From Centropus unirufus (lineage: Eukaryota > Chordata > Aves > Cuculiformes > Centropidae), in contig VYZI01000020.1 in NCBI GenBank assembly GCA_013397695.1, positions 4,461,142-4,525,141 on the forward strand: a DNA stretch of 64,000 nt, written 5' to 3'. A program made the position numbers and the translations under genes. Shown here in pieces: positions 1-12,340 of this stretch (its first letter is position 1; the number at the start of each line of letters is the position of its first letter). The notes under the pieces were generated by a model, which saw only the letters and a list, made by a program, of their open reading frames with translations, was not told the origin of the DNA and ran no database searches.

Positions 1-2000
1 TTTCTTACAGACCCATCCTCATATAAACTCCAGTTGAAGCTTTTCTCGCATTTGTGACACTTATAATCTTTTTCCCTGCTTCTTCCCATGGTCCGTTCAC
101 TCCCTAGAGTCTAATTAGGGCTGAGCTCAGACCAAGCCTTTCCATCTACTCAATGTCTTGCAAGTTGCAGAAAGTTAAATACCCTGACATCTCTGTGAAA
201 CCCAATCAATAGGTTATTATGGAGGAAAGGCCAAACAGCCACAGTAATTCTTACTCACCCAAAGCATGACCATACTATCTTCCCCTCCTTTGAAAAGCAG
301 CTAAAAAAAGGGAGCTGCTCCATTTGCTTTGAGCGTTATCAGCACCTGTGTCTAAATCAGAGCGGATGAGCCTGGCATTCAAATGCAGCATTCTGAAAAG
401 TGCAAGGAAAAATTCAAAGGCTTTCCTATTGTCCCCAGGTAAGAAAGGGGGATATTGGGTGAAAGGGGATGCATGCCTGTTCAGCTGGGTGAGCAGAACA
501 ATTAACTTCTAGTCTTTGGCTGTCTTTTTAATTGCTTGTTAGCTCATCTGTGTATACTTGCAGTGGAAAAAAAACCTACCCAAATATGTCACAAGGAAAT
601 GTGTGTGCTTCACAGCAGTAACTCGAGGGTGTATTGATCAACCAGGGAGGCCAATAGGCTGAAAGAGAATCTTGTATGCTTTCCATAGCTGTAGATGAGT
701 TATTTAGATCAGCCGAAGCCCAGTAAGAGAAGACAGTGAAAGTAACCCTTTTGTATGCACTGCAGCAATTCAGAAATGCCTATTGCCTTCCCACAGTGAA
801 AAACACAGCAGGGCAAGTGTGCTCACACGCAAATGTTGTATGAATATCATCACTGAACATATGTCCACTTGGCCCACCCATCCTCTTCAAGCTATGCATC
901 TCCTATCAGCAGACCTGATAAGATATGCCATAACACTGGCCGCTAGGTAAGCTTATCTCCAACACTTTACCGCTAGTTTCTTTCCCTCCGCATGAATGCA
1001 CATGGAACTTTGCCTGTCTTCCACTCCAGCACCTATTTTATAAATTCATCACTGTGCATTAACTTTTGGTTTATTTATTAGGAGTCAAGAATACATTTAC
1101 AACATCCCTCTCCACAAAGCATTCTTTTAAGAGGCTTCCAGACCAATTAAGTTAAATGTGACAATGACATCCTGTTGATGGAACTGAAGCTAACGATAAA
1201 GATGGCATGCATTTAGTTGCAAGCACCTACTCAGTTAAATGAATGGGCCTATTGTTTAAATGCACTATATCCCACAGCCTGGGAGATGGCAGGAGAGGAA
1301 AAAAAAATGTTACAATGCAGTTGTTTTGCAGGACAATAAATAGGTTTGAAATGAACTGCTCCACTTCAGATGAAAACTTGTCCAATTGATCACATTTTCT
1401 TAGGATATGGAGATACTCACTAGTAGAAATAGAGTGATTTCTAAAATTTGAATAATGCAAAAATGATGGCTTTTTAAGCAAATGAGTAAACAATCTGTGT
1501 GAAATCACAATTCTTCATTGATTTTACACTCCACTTCCATGACTCTTCCCTGGCTCATTCTCCAGACATGCTTCCACAAATACAGCAGTGTTTTGCTGTT
1601 GTATATCAGGATTCACCTTTCTGAAAACATCTTTACCTCTGGGTTAAAAAGAAGAGGAGGGTTTTTTTTGGTTTGGTTTTGTTCTCTTTCAGACTACAAT
1701 ATACCTGTAGTAATGTTGTAGTAGCTGGTTTGATACAAACCATATAAAAAAGTGAGCCTGTCTAACTGCACAGGAGTAATAACCTTCTCCAAGGGCAGAA
1801 CTGAGTCTAGAGGACAGATCAACCACCTGCATTTGCAGACATGGCCTCTGCCATATTTTTGGTTTTGCCAAGCTCCTACCCCTCTCCAGCTATTTAAAAG
1901 AGAGTTTTTGTGGGTAGCCTGCCCTTCTGATCACACTTGATTTTGCAAGGCTGCCTGATTGATCTTCCAGGCAATTCACAGAACAATTCATGGTTGCCCA
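1..2000. other. Non-coding AT-rich DNA, nothing recognised
   Basis: The reading frames here are short and have no recognisable protein features. I see no repeat family, RNA gene or CpG-rich promoter. A T/G-rich run near 1660-1685 is a low-complexity stretch common in vertebrate DNA. The segment is read as intergenic or intronic by default. Confidence 0.6.
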
Positions 2001-2020
2001 TATATATATATATATATATA
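2001..2020. repeat. (TA)10 microsatellite
   Basis: Ten uninterrupted TA dinucleotides are directly visible. The array is short and likely length-polymorphic. No function is implied. Confidence 0.95.
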
Positions 2021-2060
2021 AGAAATGAATTTCTGGCCCTACTGTAAACTATTGTTTATC

Positions 2061-2188
2061 ATCCAGTCCTGCAAATTCTTATGCGCATCCTTAACATGAC
2101 ATCTATGAACACTTCCATTAAAATCAACACAACTATTCAGAGGCATAAATTTAAAGCACATCCATATGGGCTTACAAGATTTTGGTCT
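2061..2188. repeat. Decayed palindromic MITE-like amniote repeat (candidate)
   Basis: The left part runs TCCTGCAAA, CTTATGCGCAT, CTTAAC. The centre at about 2114-2126 reads CCATTAAAATCAA. The right part runs ATTCAGAGGCATAAA, TTTAAAGCACAT and ends near ACAAGATTTTGG. The two arms are roughly reverse complements about the centre. This matches in layout a family I know from turtle, crocodile and bird DNA: arms with CCTGCAAACACTTA and TTAAGCAC, and a centre like CCATTGAAATCAATGG. I cannot give its database name with confidence. The copy is heavily diverged and therefore old. A chance resemblance is possible, but several motifs occur in the expected order. Confidence 0.45.
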
Positions 2189-5100
2189 TCTGCTGCCATT
2201 TCATGTCTATTGAGCCCCTATGACTTGGCATATTTAGAAAACATCTGCTGTAGTTAACAGAGTCCATGTTCTTATTTTTCCCTCTTTCTTTTTTATGTTC
2301 TCCCTCAAAGACATGACAGCATTGAGTTTAAATGGAAGCAATATGCTGTATATACGTAGAACCTAATAGATTCCGTCTCAGACTGATATATATGTGAAAC
2401 TGAACCCATACATCTTTAAACCCATAAGATCTGCAGATGTCATTTATAGCCTTGTAAATTACAAACTTTTACTGTCTTATTTTTACAGTTGATGATTGTA
2501 AAATATAAAATTGTGCATTATCACTGTGTAATAGCACAAGCTTTAGAAACACAGTGCCGCAAAAGGGAGCACATATTGAAAGACAGAGTATTCAAGGGAG
2601 CCTTATAATGCAATTTTAAGCTCTACAGCTGACTCTATAATAAAACTCTGAAGCTAGATATGAAACAATGTTTGCTAATAACAGGAAAGTGAAAACTGTA
2701 TTGAATTCTTGGACTTCAGAAACCAGCAAAAAAAACTAGATGCATATAGGACATCTAATTAAGGATAAAGACTGCTTGAGTCATGCTGGGGCATCTGGTC
2801 ACCCTACATTAAACTGAACACTACTATGAATAATAAAGTAAAAATGACATATAAATAACTTAAAGGCAGCATTGCAAGCTGACAGGAGGAAGGAAGTCTT
2901 GAGTTAAGGTCCCCACTCATCCACTTAAATCAGCCTCCTGTGGCTGAGGCATGTTGCCGCCACCCTTGCCGGCAATATTTTTCTCTAATGGCCAGGGCAA
3001 GAGCAGAGACCCAAATGGCCAGAAAAGGCTTCAAAACCATGTAATTTTGCAGAGAACAAATGGGACTGCACCACCTTCTTGAGTGGCTTGAACCCAACAC
3101 ACTTGAGAGTAGTTTCTTCTGCTCACAGCTATCCAACACAGCAAGCATGGCACGCACTGTCTTTTGGGCCCTGGGCTCCCCAGTGCCTGGTGCATGACCC
3201 CACACTGATCAAACCCTCTGTTTGATCACAGCCTGGTAGCTTCCTGAGCATCCCCCACACTGTCACGTGCACCGTCCAGGAGCAATTCAAGCATCTGATG
3301 AGCTACAACAGCACTTAAGATTTTAAAAGTTGACATATTCATAGTGTTCTCCAGGGCTAAATCCTCCACTGTAGAGTACTGAGGGTTTTGTTATTGACTT
3401 TGTCATCTGGCAACAAGCCCCAGGGAGAGGGAGAGGGCATTGAGATGCCCGAACAGCCCAATATCCCGAACAGGATGTACGAACAGCCCAAGCAGCATCA
3501 AACCTATACAACTCCCCTGAGTTTTAGGCAGCTTTTAAAATATTAATCCAGTATCCTAGTATGAATACTTTTGATCCTAGGTGTTGAAGCCTACAAAACT
3601 CATCACAGGTCAAAGTGTCAAAGATACTCTGTTCCTTAGAATGTTGTAGAAATGAGAGCCACAGCTCATGTCCTGAGAGGCAGGCTGAGGTGGTGAGTCC
3701 ATAGAGCTGCTGCATATGCCCCAACTCTGCAAACAGCTTCAGGAACAGTTTTTTATTTAATGGGCACCATAAAACCAGCTGTGCAGCCCCAGTTTTTCTC
3801 CCAAATGGACATCTCTCTCCATCTGAATATCTCTCCTCAAAATATTCTCCTAAGCGGACTCCCCGGTGTCCCAAAGGGGTAACTTCATACTTTAGGATAA
3901 AATTCAATTTAAAAGTCTGCTAAGCATGAGATGCATGACCATAGGGAACCAAGCTTCATGCTTACGGCCCTATTGCTCCATAGAGTGCCAAAGCACAAGT
4001 GCTTTTATAGAGCTTCTTGCAATTTCTGTTCCACATTATGAAAGCTACCCGCTGTACCATACAAAAGGGATCCCTAAAAGGTTGCATTGCATGCAACTAC
4101 TTACTTATAACAAAATATGAAGGAAAGACAATAGCAATTGCTTATTATTGGCTATTTTGGTGGCATATCTATTTTTTTCTTTCCACAGTAAAAGCATTGC
4201 AACCCAGTCAGTCCTCTTCCTTTCAGATCATTAAAACAGGACACTCCTGCAATGCAATGGTCTTTTCCTGGATGTCCGGAAAAATGGGTGGCAAATTATG
4301 CTGAGACAGTGGAGATACCCATAGTTTCGCAGCTTGTACATGTTGCAGGACACAGTGACATCCCACTCAAAGCAGAAATAGGGGTGAGAGCCCAACAAAG
4401 TCATCTCACCGACGCTGGTCCTGCCAAGCCCACCTTGGACAGATTCCTATTTCTGCCTAGAATCATGTGCAAGATCAAAATACCCATTTTCTTGCTGGGA
4501 CAAGGAGAAATGACAGCTCTGACTAACCTCATCTTAATGTAAAAATTAAAAGTAGAGAAAAGAAGGAAAGCAAAAAAACCAAGAAGGTGACAGTGTATGC
4601 AATCATAAGTTTGGTCATGTCTCCCTTGCTAAGTAATTCATATGGGACTCTTATTTATCTTCTGTTTTCAGAGTGTAGCTTGGCCATACTTTCTCTGTGA
4701 CAACACTCTGAGTTTCGTATTTGCCCTTGTCTCCAACACCTGCAGCAGTGTATAAAAAATGTCTAATATTTGACCTGCTATAAAAGCATTACCTTACATG
4801 CATACATGTGCCTCTCACAACAGATCCTTCTTCCACCTCTCTCCCCATGACTAATCCATTTTGGATGACCAACCTTGAATGTTTATTATTTTTAAATATG
4901 CCATGCACGTGGTAGGTGAATAAAAAATAAAAAAGTAGCAGAATTTGAATGAAAAAAAAAAAAACACAGGCAACAGCATGAACTGTTCTGAAGAGATAGG
5001 AGATCAAAAAAGGTTTCATTCACCTATCTATTCATATTTATAATATGCTCATCACACCCTGGAATTACTTTGCATGGGAGCTCAGTGTGTGCACATTTTT

Positions 5101-5316
5101 ATCAGCTGGCTTCCAAAAATGCATGCCTTTAGGAAGAAGGGCCACCAGGAAGAAGCGCCAGGAAGAAGCCCCAGGATGGTGGCAGAAGAGTTGGGCACCC
5201 AGAGCAGCTACTGCTGCCTCTGGGAGCAGAAAGTACAGCCTTACCTGCAGCCATTTCCAGACAGTCATGGGTAAGGTTTTGAAAACAAATACAGTTGAGA
5301 TAATATGTGCACATGT
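2189..5316. other. Non-coding DNA with accidental ORFs
   Basis: The most notable frame is a 127-codon one on the minus strand at 3524-3907. I see no domain, signal peptide or similarity to a known family in it, and there are no convincing flanking splice signals. The stretch 2900-3900 is somewhat richer in G and C than its surroundings and could contain an old unclassified repeat, but I could not name one. Nothing else is recognised. Confidence 0.5.
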
Positions 5317-5360
5317 AAATACATATATACATATACATATGCATATGCATATACATATCT
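5317..5360. repeat. Imperfect ATACAT/ATGCAT microsatellite
   Basis: The run consists of alternating ATACAT and ATGCAT hexamers with small imperfections. On the plus strand it creates His/Met/Ile/Tyr-alternating text inside a 217-codon open frame (5045-5698), which argues that this frame is not a real gene. Confidence 0.85.
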
Positions 5361-8252
5361 ATGGACTCAGGAATCTGACAAGTCCTGGGACTCCAGGACA
5401 GTTGTGGCAAGAATTTACCATCATCCTTACCAGGATATTTTCCTTTCTTTTGTGGATACCCTCTCTAGTCAGGCCCTCCCTCAGCAGGGCCAGGAAAGGA
5501 GAGATGGAGCCAATGGGAATAGGATTCACCCTGTCTGGACAAGGATATTTTTCTTCTTCTGTTTGCCGTGGTGCTTCAGCTCAGTTTGACAGTAGCCTGA
5601 TACAGCTGTCTCCAAGGTTTCTTCTGAATGAGAAGGTAAAAAGAGAAAAGGAAAACAAAGCAAAGGAGGGACTTCAAAAATTTGCCACCTTTCCTTGAAA
5701 TGGTTTTATTTTCTGGCCAGCCCACCCCTCTTGGGGCCCTCTTCTTTGGGAAAAGCCATGCCTCTTGAGATGCTGCAATCCAGGCAGCTATATACTAACT
5801 TAAACTAATGCACAGTCCCTAAATAGTGGCTGGAAGACAAAATTCTAAACATCAGAAATTACACACTGGATTACTGGTGTCAGCAGAAAATCTACGCTGA
5901 GTTACCATCCTGGAGCCTTGGCTCCAGTCCTCCTGTCCTGACCAGACCCATGACCCTAAGCATCCCCATGTGTCTGTTCACCATTGACAACCATTGGAAT
6001 TTCTCCTTTTTGTTAACTTGAACCTTCAGCTAAAAGTGGAGAATACTGGCAACATGTATCAATAAAAAAAAAACAAAACCAAAAAGCCTTACTATTTTAG
6101 TGGTAGAGAAAAGGCTTGAAAACCTGAGATAAGTATGTCCCAAAAGTTCAGAATCCAGAAATAAAAGAGCAGATACATTACAATTTTTCAGCTAGTCTCA
6201 GTTGGTTTAGGGAGGTCTGGCTCATGATTTTTTAGCATCTCAGTTTAACAATGTTGCCCAAAACCACAATGCTGATTTCAACATTTCACAAGTCTTCATG
6301 AGAGAAATAAAAGCAAGAGATTGTATATATGTTTTCATTTTAAAAACAGGAAAAGCTACAGATATACTGGAATTTAAACAAGTATTGCAGACATCAAAAT
6401 CTGTGCTAAAATAAGACTTTTTAAATATGTCAGTGCAAGGAAACATCAGTAGTAACATCACTTAGCATTAACTCTGCCTCCATATAACACCCCCACAGCA
6501 TTTAAATACCAAATTACAAATGGCTTTCAATTGAACTGCAAGACCCTAATGTTCTTGCCCTGGAAGAACACACACACCCCCAAACATGTTTTTTTCTCTA
6601 TGTATCTGGGGTTTTTTGTCTTTGCCGGGAACCTCAGATCTGAAGTGGATGCTTTGATCTCTATTCTTCTACCCACCACCTCTTCCACAGACAGTCTGCT
6701 CTCAAGTACTGTTTGCTGGTTTGATTATTTTGGTTTTGGTGAGCCTGCACCATACCACCTGCAGTGGGAATTTAACTCAGCTAGCAGTCCTCCGGAGCTG
6801 ACCCACAATCCCATAGCTGTGCCGGCTCCGCAGGACTGATGGGAATAAAAAGTAGTTAAGGACTTATTTTTGTGACTGAAGTCAGCAGATATGGCTCCAC
6901 ACAGGGGTGGCAGATATGTTGAGTAAGAAGATTTTTAAAAGGTAACTTCTCAAAGTGGGATTTTACTGTAAGTTATACAGCATGCTAGTTTTGTGATCTC
7001 TCAGCCTTGAGATTGTCCCTGTAATATTAATTATATACTTTCCAAAGTGCTACCCTTAACATTTTTTCTCAGTGCTAGCAAAAGTAGTAAGAAAGGGCCA
7101 GTACCTTCCAATAAATATAAATTTCCTCTTACTTCCAAGGTAATCTAATCCATACAGATGCATTTCAAGGTCTGTCAAAGTTATTCAGGCTCATTCCACG
7201 ACAGCCTGGACACCCTCTGCCCTGGAGTTTTACCAAGATGGATGATGGAAACAAATTCAAGAATAGGTGGATTTTGTTACCTGCCCCGCAGAACTGGTAA
7301 TATAAGATATTGCTGAATAAAACTGTGAGATTTATTAAGCAAATAAACCAACAAATGAAAAACACAAAGAAGATGCCAAATGCAAAAATGACACTCCTGT
7401 CACTGTGAGAAACATTCAGAATTATTCAACCCAAATAAAGAATAAGATTTAATAAACTGTTCTCGCAGATGTGGTTATAACTAAGTTTTAGCAGCAATAG
7501 ATTTTACTGCTATTCCAGCTTAGAACCTAAAGGACTAGCAAGGCTCTGTGGCCAACGTGATTCAGGAGAGTATTAAATAAATGTCATCATAGAAGCACTC
7601 TCTGGCATTCAAACATCTGAGTTGTGAATAACATCACACTAGCACACGATGGTCCTTGAGTCTGCTTGTATCAAAAGTGTGAGTGTTAGCAGATGCTACC
7701 CAAAATACACCATTAATTATGCAACCCAGGAAACCCAGACACAGGATAAGAGGCTTAGAAATTTAAACAAGCTGATCCCAAGTTGGGAACAGACCCCCTC
7801 TGGCGAGGAGAGAATGGTGCTTAATCCTCTCCTAGCAGGTTTCCATCCCTCAGCTTGTAACATCTGTCCTCAGGGGACCGTGAGGCTCAGTAATGTAATT
7901 CAAAGCCCTGCATAAAATTTGAACATCACTGCCCCTAAAATACAAGTACCTCCTGGGTTCAGTTTTGCCAGGGTTTGGGGAATAACTCCGTAATGCTACC
8001 CTGGATCTCTCCACCAGCTGCAGTAGCACAGCACTCGCAGCCTCCCTGCCCTGTCCCCAAGCCAGAAGGCTGCCCAAGGCCCCTTGTCTCCTGCCCCATC
8101 CCTTCACTGCCGAGGCCAGGAACAGACACCATCAGTCTAGGAAGGGCAGTAGAGCAGCCACATGTCACAGGGCAGAAATCCTACAGTGTGCTGGAATGAA
8201 GGGTGCTTCTCTCACTGGGTGTATACCAGCTCCCCATTGCCCTGTGGCACAA
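5361..8252. other. Non-coding DNA, nothing recognised
   Basis: This is mixed AT-rich sequence. The frames around 6531-6839 and 7649-7915 have no recognisable domain or codon pattern. No repeat family was identified. Confidence 0.5.
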
Positions 8253-8316
8253 GGACAGCAGAACTACCAAGGAAAATCCCGATTGTCCCATGGGACAGCA
8301 GAGCTACCAAGGAAAA
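8253..8316. repeat. 40-bp-period tandem duplication
   Basis: A 24-base segment starting GGACAGCAG and ending AAGGAAAA occurs at 8253-8276 and again at 8293-8316 with one mismatch. The offset is 40 bases. The spacer between copies is unrelated to the sequence just before the first copy except for a few bases. It lies in a C-rich stretch (7990-8450) that contains several overlapping meaningless ORFs. Confidence 0.85.
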
Positions 8317-8639
8317 AAGAATCTCAGAGAGAATTGAAGCACTGCCAGAGGTTAGGAACTTGCACAGATATAGCACCAAGTGCATTTGTGGTCCCAAGGA
8401 GCTCCCTTCCCAACACCCAACTCCCCATGAGACCATGGACAGGCAGGGAAAAGGCTACATTAATCCCAGTACTTTCACCACCTTTGTGTAACAGGATTAT
8501 GAGAAACAGTTGGCTCTTCCTTGCCCCTACCTTTACTGGAGTGGCTTTCAAATGACATGTCTGGGCAGGGCTGGCTTATGCAGGGACCTCAAGAAAAGAA
8601 AAGAAAAAAAAAAAGTAGTCTAGCAAATAATAGACGGTA

Positions 8640-8945
8640 TTGAAAATACCAGCCATCCAGCATTGCCTTGGACCATAGACCTGGATTATGAGTACATTTT
8701 ATTTCCTGTAATAAAACATTCCTCTTTACAACAGGAGCATCAAGCTGACATTTGAAATACGCCATTTGACTGGAATTATACCAAGAGCGAACACTGCAAA
8801 GTGACTGCATCACTGCACACGGCTGACAGTAATTATTAATAAGACTGCTCTGCCTTTGATAGGCATGCATTACAGATGGCTGAATAATGGAAACATTTGT
8901 GAACAATTGTTTGGTGGCAGAAAAAAAACTTGCTGCCAAGTTTTT
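8640..8945. promoter_or_regulatory. Conserved non-coding element candidate with palindromic SOX-type site
   Basis: The block is information-rich AT-biased sequence with few homopolymers. It contains AGTAATTATTAATAAG (homeodomain-type TAAT/ATTA cores) near 8829-8844. It also has a perfect 10-bp palindrome AACAATTGTT at 8902-8911, which joins two inverted SOX half-sites (ACAAT/ATTGT). HMG-box proteins of the SOX family bind such half-sites, and inverted pairs can recruit dimers. The block lacks coding features. That it is a conserved enhancer is inference from texture and motif content, with no alignment behind it. Confidence 0.35.
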
Positions 8946-11839
8946 AAGGCTTAAACACAATGCAATTAACCAGCTCCAGAGCCAGCTCTTGAAAAAGCAT
9001 GATCACTTTCATGACACCTACTGAGCTCTGCGGGAACACAATTGAGAACAGTGTTTACAGGGTCAAGAGCAGATAGGGCAGAGGTGGTTAGACTCACAAA
9101 ACACCCTCCCAGCAGGTAAGCCGCCCACATTATCAGGGAATTATTTTCACATGAAATCATTCAGAGCCACCTACTGCTAGAAGAATATGCAAAGAAGTGT
9201 GAACAGAGTCCTGACCTCGTGTGAGGCCATGAAGCAATATTACCATAGCATAAAACACTGGAACCTACAGTATATCCATTGCTAAAAAGAGGAAGCTTTA
9301 GCTCTTCCAGTAAATCAAAATCAGGGATATGTCTCTAATAGCAAATGGATTCTCAAGCTGAGTCTGAGAGGATCTCTAACTTGAGAACCTGAATAGAAAT
9401 ATCAACATAAAATAAATTGTAATGGCCACATTTCCATCCCAAAATCAGAAAAAAAACTGGTTGTGGCTGGCAGAGGGAGGCAAATGAGTTACCCTTTGTT
9501 ATAAAGTGTTTTCTTTATAATAAGATCTCTGGAGAGCAGGAGTAAAAATCGTGCTTCATTGAAAGAAATACTAGGAAAATAATACAATGACAATATAAAA
9601 GCCCAGACTTCCAACCTGTCGTCCTCAATCAAACCAGGACATCCACATATAACCCATGCTGGAATCAAAGAGCCATATCTCAAATGCTTTTCTCCTGCCA
9701 ATGCTTACACGTCTCATGTAATCTCAGGTACTTGTTGCTGCTCTGCACCTGAGTCACATTACAGCTGAGTCCATGCCTGGCTGCATGTTCCACCCATCGG
9801 AACCCTACCCTGGGGACTGGCCTTCCCGGATTGACTTCAGGCCTGCCTCCATGCTATGGACTCACCTGGTAGAGATGGCTCTTCAGCTGACCCAGGAGTG
9901 TCCGTGTTCAGGTACCATGGGCCTGCGCCTCTGACTGGGGACGTACTGCCCCTGCCTCACTGTCCATCATGGGCACTGCTGTTCCTGCTGTTCCCAAACA
10001 GGCAGTGGCACCAGCTGTCTGCACTCTCCTCCCTACCATTCTTCACGCAAAGCACCCTGCCAGGGATTTCCAGCATCTACAAGTCTGGTGACCATCATAG
10101 CTCCCATGCAAACACTCACCAAGGGCCAATACCACACACTGGGACAGTGCAATGGGTGTAGCACGTCTCCAGAATTCCTCACTGCAAGTTTGCCGTCATA
10201 ACAGAGCCATGACTGCCTCCAGCCTGATCCATGGTGGGAAGACACCTGGGATTGTTTCACCAGACCCTTTTATTTTGCCTCTCTGCTTGTGATTTTCTTT
10301 CTGCTTTCTTTTCTCCACTGTTAAGTTACATAAATTTCAGGTAGTCCATTTTTTTAAAAATTATACTCCAAACTAAATAAATTCATTCAAAACTAGATTA
10401 AGCTCAGCGACTAAAACAATGAAAAGAGTAGTCACTCCCAACATTTCCACTGATTACCCTTTAAAGAAATTCAAATTTTAAAAGTAAACTCAAATGATTT
10501 TGTAAGTTCATTTTTGGAAAATTAATGTCACCAGTTTTCACTAAAAAAGTCTCCAACTATTCCTAATTAATGCTGTAAAGAGAAGGAAATTAGTAAACAC
10601 AGCTGTCTGTCTGTAGGAACAAATAATCAGAGAGCCTGAATGGTAAATTATTTAAAACAGAATATATTCTTCATCCGGGCTTGCAAGTGATGCCAGATAC
10701 GGGGCATAGCAATTTCAAAACTCTTACCACTTCTCTCCCACATGAAATTTTTGGCATTTCAGATCTATATTTGCTTCATGACCTTAAAGTGTAAGTGCTA
10801 TTTGACATTGACTGATAGGGCAACGGTTATTCCAGGGTTTTGCTTTTAATCAACTTACATAAGGAAGACAGACAACAAGTATGCCTTGTAACAGATGCCC
10901 ACCAGTTCAGCTGAGCAAAGCTCATACAGTAACTTGCCTGCTGAGGACGATTAAGACATGTCACCCTTCAGGGAGTAACTTCAGAGTTAGTCTCACTCCC
11001 AAGGACTTCAGCTGGGAAACTCCAGCTGTCCCCAGCACATCCAGAAGGTTGGGCTGAGTAAAATGTTCATCACAGCCAACCAACTGCAGCCAGCTCTTCA
11101 AGTACAGCTTCAGCCAAATATTGGTTAAGTTTTAAAAGTAAAAACCATCAAGTTTCTTTTCACCCTTGAGCTCTGAATCAGCAGGTTTCTGACTCGCTTG
11201 CAGCAGGGTTGCACATAATAATCTGCATTGTTTAAGTAATGGACTGACAATATTCATGTTCAAATGCTCAAAAGACCAATGTAAACAACTTTCTGTACAG
11301 CCAGTAGACAAGAGAGCAGTGAGATTATCTGTCCCCCTGGTGGACCATTCCCAGCTGAGTTTCTCCAAAATAGTCACTTTGAGGTGAGGCAAGCCAGGAC
11401 AGTCTTTGTCCTCCTCTGCATGCCAGCAGGAAGATGTGCTTGCAGATGAACCCACCATCACCAGTTCTACCACCACCCCTGGGAGAGGGAGCAGCTGCTT
11501 CAAATATTCAGCATCAATACCTCCCAAAATGCCACAGAGGCCGCAGACAGCATGGACTCTTTGGGAATGAGTACAAGCAGAGGTGGGGGAAGTGTGTTGA
11601 GAGGTCAGTACCTGAAACTGAAGCCCCTGTTGTTCCCCTCGCTGGACAGCACTGCTCTAAAAGCCTTGCTCATAGCCCAAGTGTAGTCAAGAGTCAACAA
11701 AAGCACGAAGTGCCAAAATCCCCAGACCTTCAGGCCAGCTCCTCACAGACCTACAGAAGAAAATGGGCAAAAGCTGTTGGTACTCTGTGATGTTGGTAGA
11801 CTGCCATAAGTATAGAAACATAGAGATGAGGACACTGTC
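8946..11839. other. Non-coding DNA with a GC-richer stretch at 9720-10260
   Basis: Most of this is AT-rich and featureless. The stretch 9720-10260 is rich in CCTG/CTGCC-type text and could be an old repeat or LTR remnant, but no terminal repeats, primer site or recognisable protein could be found. The frames at 11132-11527 (minus) and 11434-11790 (plus) overlap on opposite strands and neither looks like a protein. Confidence 0.45.
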
Positions 11840-12340
11840 AAAGCCTGCTGCAGGAACCCTGAATGTTGTTATGCCAAATGCCAAATCTTTCATTACAGAA
11901 AAATTTCCAGCTGCCTCACTTGAAAATGAATTGTTTCCTGTCACTAAAGCAAAGCTGTTGCATGCCAAAGGAAAAAAAAAAAGGCCAAATAAAATCTGTT
12001 GCCTCTCATTAGATCAAAGGTTGGCAGCAGAGATAAACCACCATACAAAACAACGTTTATTCAGAAGAGCAATTGAATACCGAGTCATTTGTCACTTTTA
12101 ATAATACTACAGTTGTAAAATGATGATAACGGAAATCAAGTTACCCTAATGGTAATGAAATATTTGTAAACTAAACTTGTTCATTTTCTCTATAAAAAAG
12201 ACATCGAAATAATTTAACTGCAGAGAATAAAATTGAAATGGGTCTGTAATTACATAGATTTTCAGCATCTCCTTCTTTATGAAAAGAACTAACTGCTGAT
12301 GAATCCTACATTTCCAGCACCTTACTCTGCCAAACAAAAG
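11840..12340. promoter_or_regulatory. Conserved non-coding element candidate
   Basis: The block is dense in TAAT/ATTA, CATTAGATCAAAGG (TCF/LEF-like core ATCAAAG) and TTTATTC-type motifs, with one oligo-A run at about 11972-11982. It has no coding character. Its designation rests only on base texture and motif density. Confidence 0.25.

Noticed and set aside
3524..3907. 127-codon minus-strand open frame
   Set aside because: No recognisable domain, signal peptide or splice context; a frame of this length is expected by chance in 64 kb read in six frames.
5045..5698. 217-codon plus-strand open frame, the longest in the window
   Set aside because: Its middle is written by the ATACAT/ATGCAT microsatellite (alternating His/Met/Ile/Tyr), it has no domain, and other frames on both strands are open over the same bases.
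9720..10260. GC-richer CCTG/CTGCC-type stretch reminiscent of an LTR
   Set aside because: No paired terminal repeats, TG...CA ends, primer-binding site or target-site duplication could be found.
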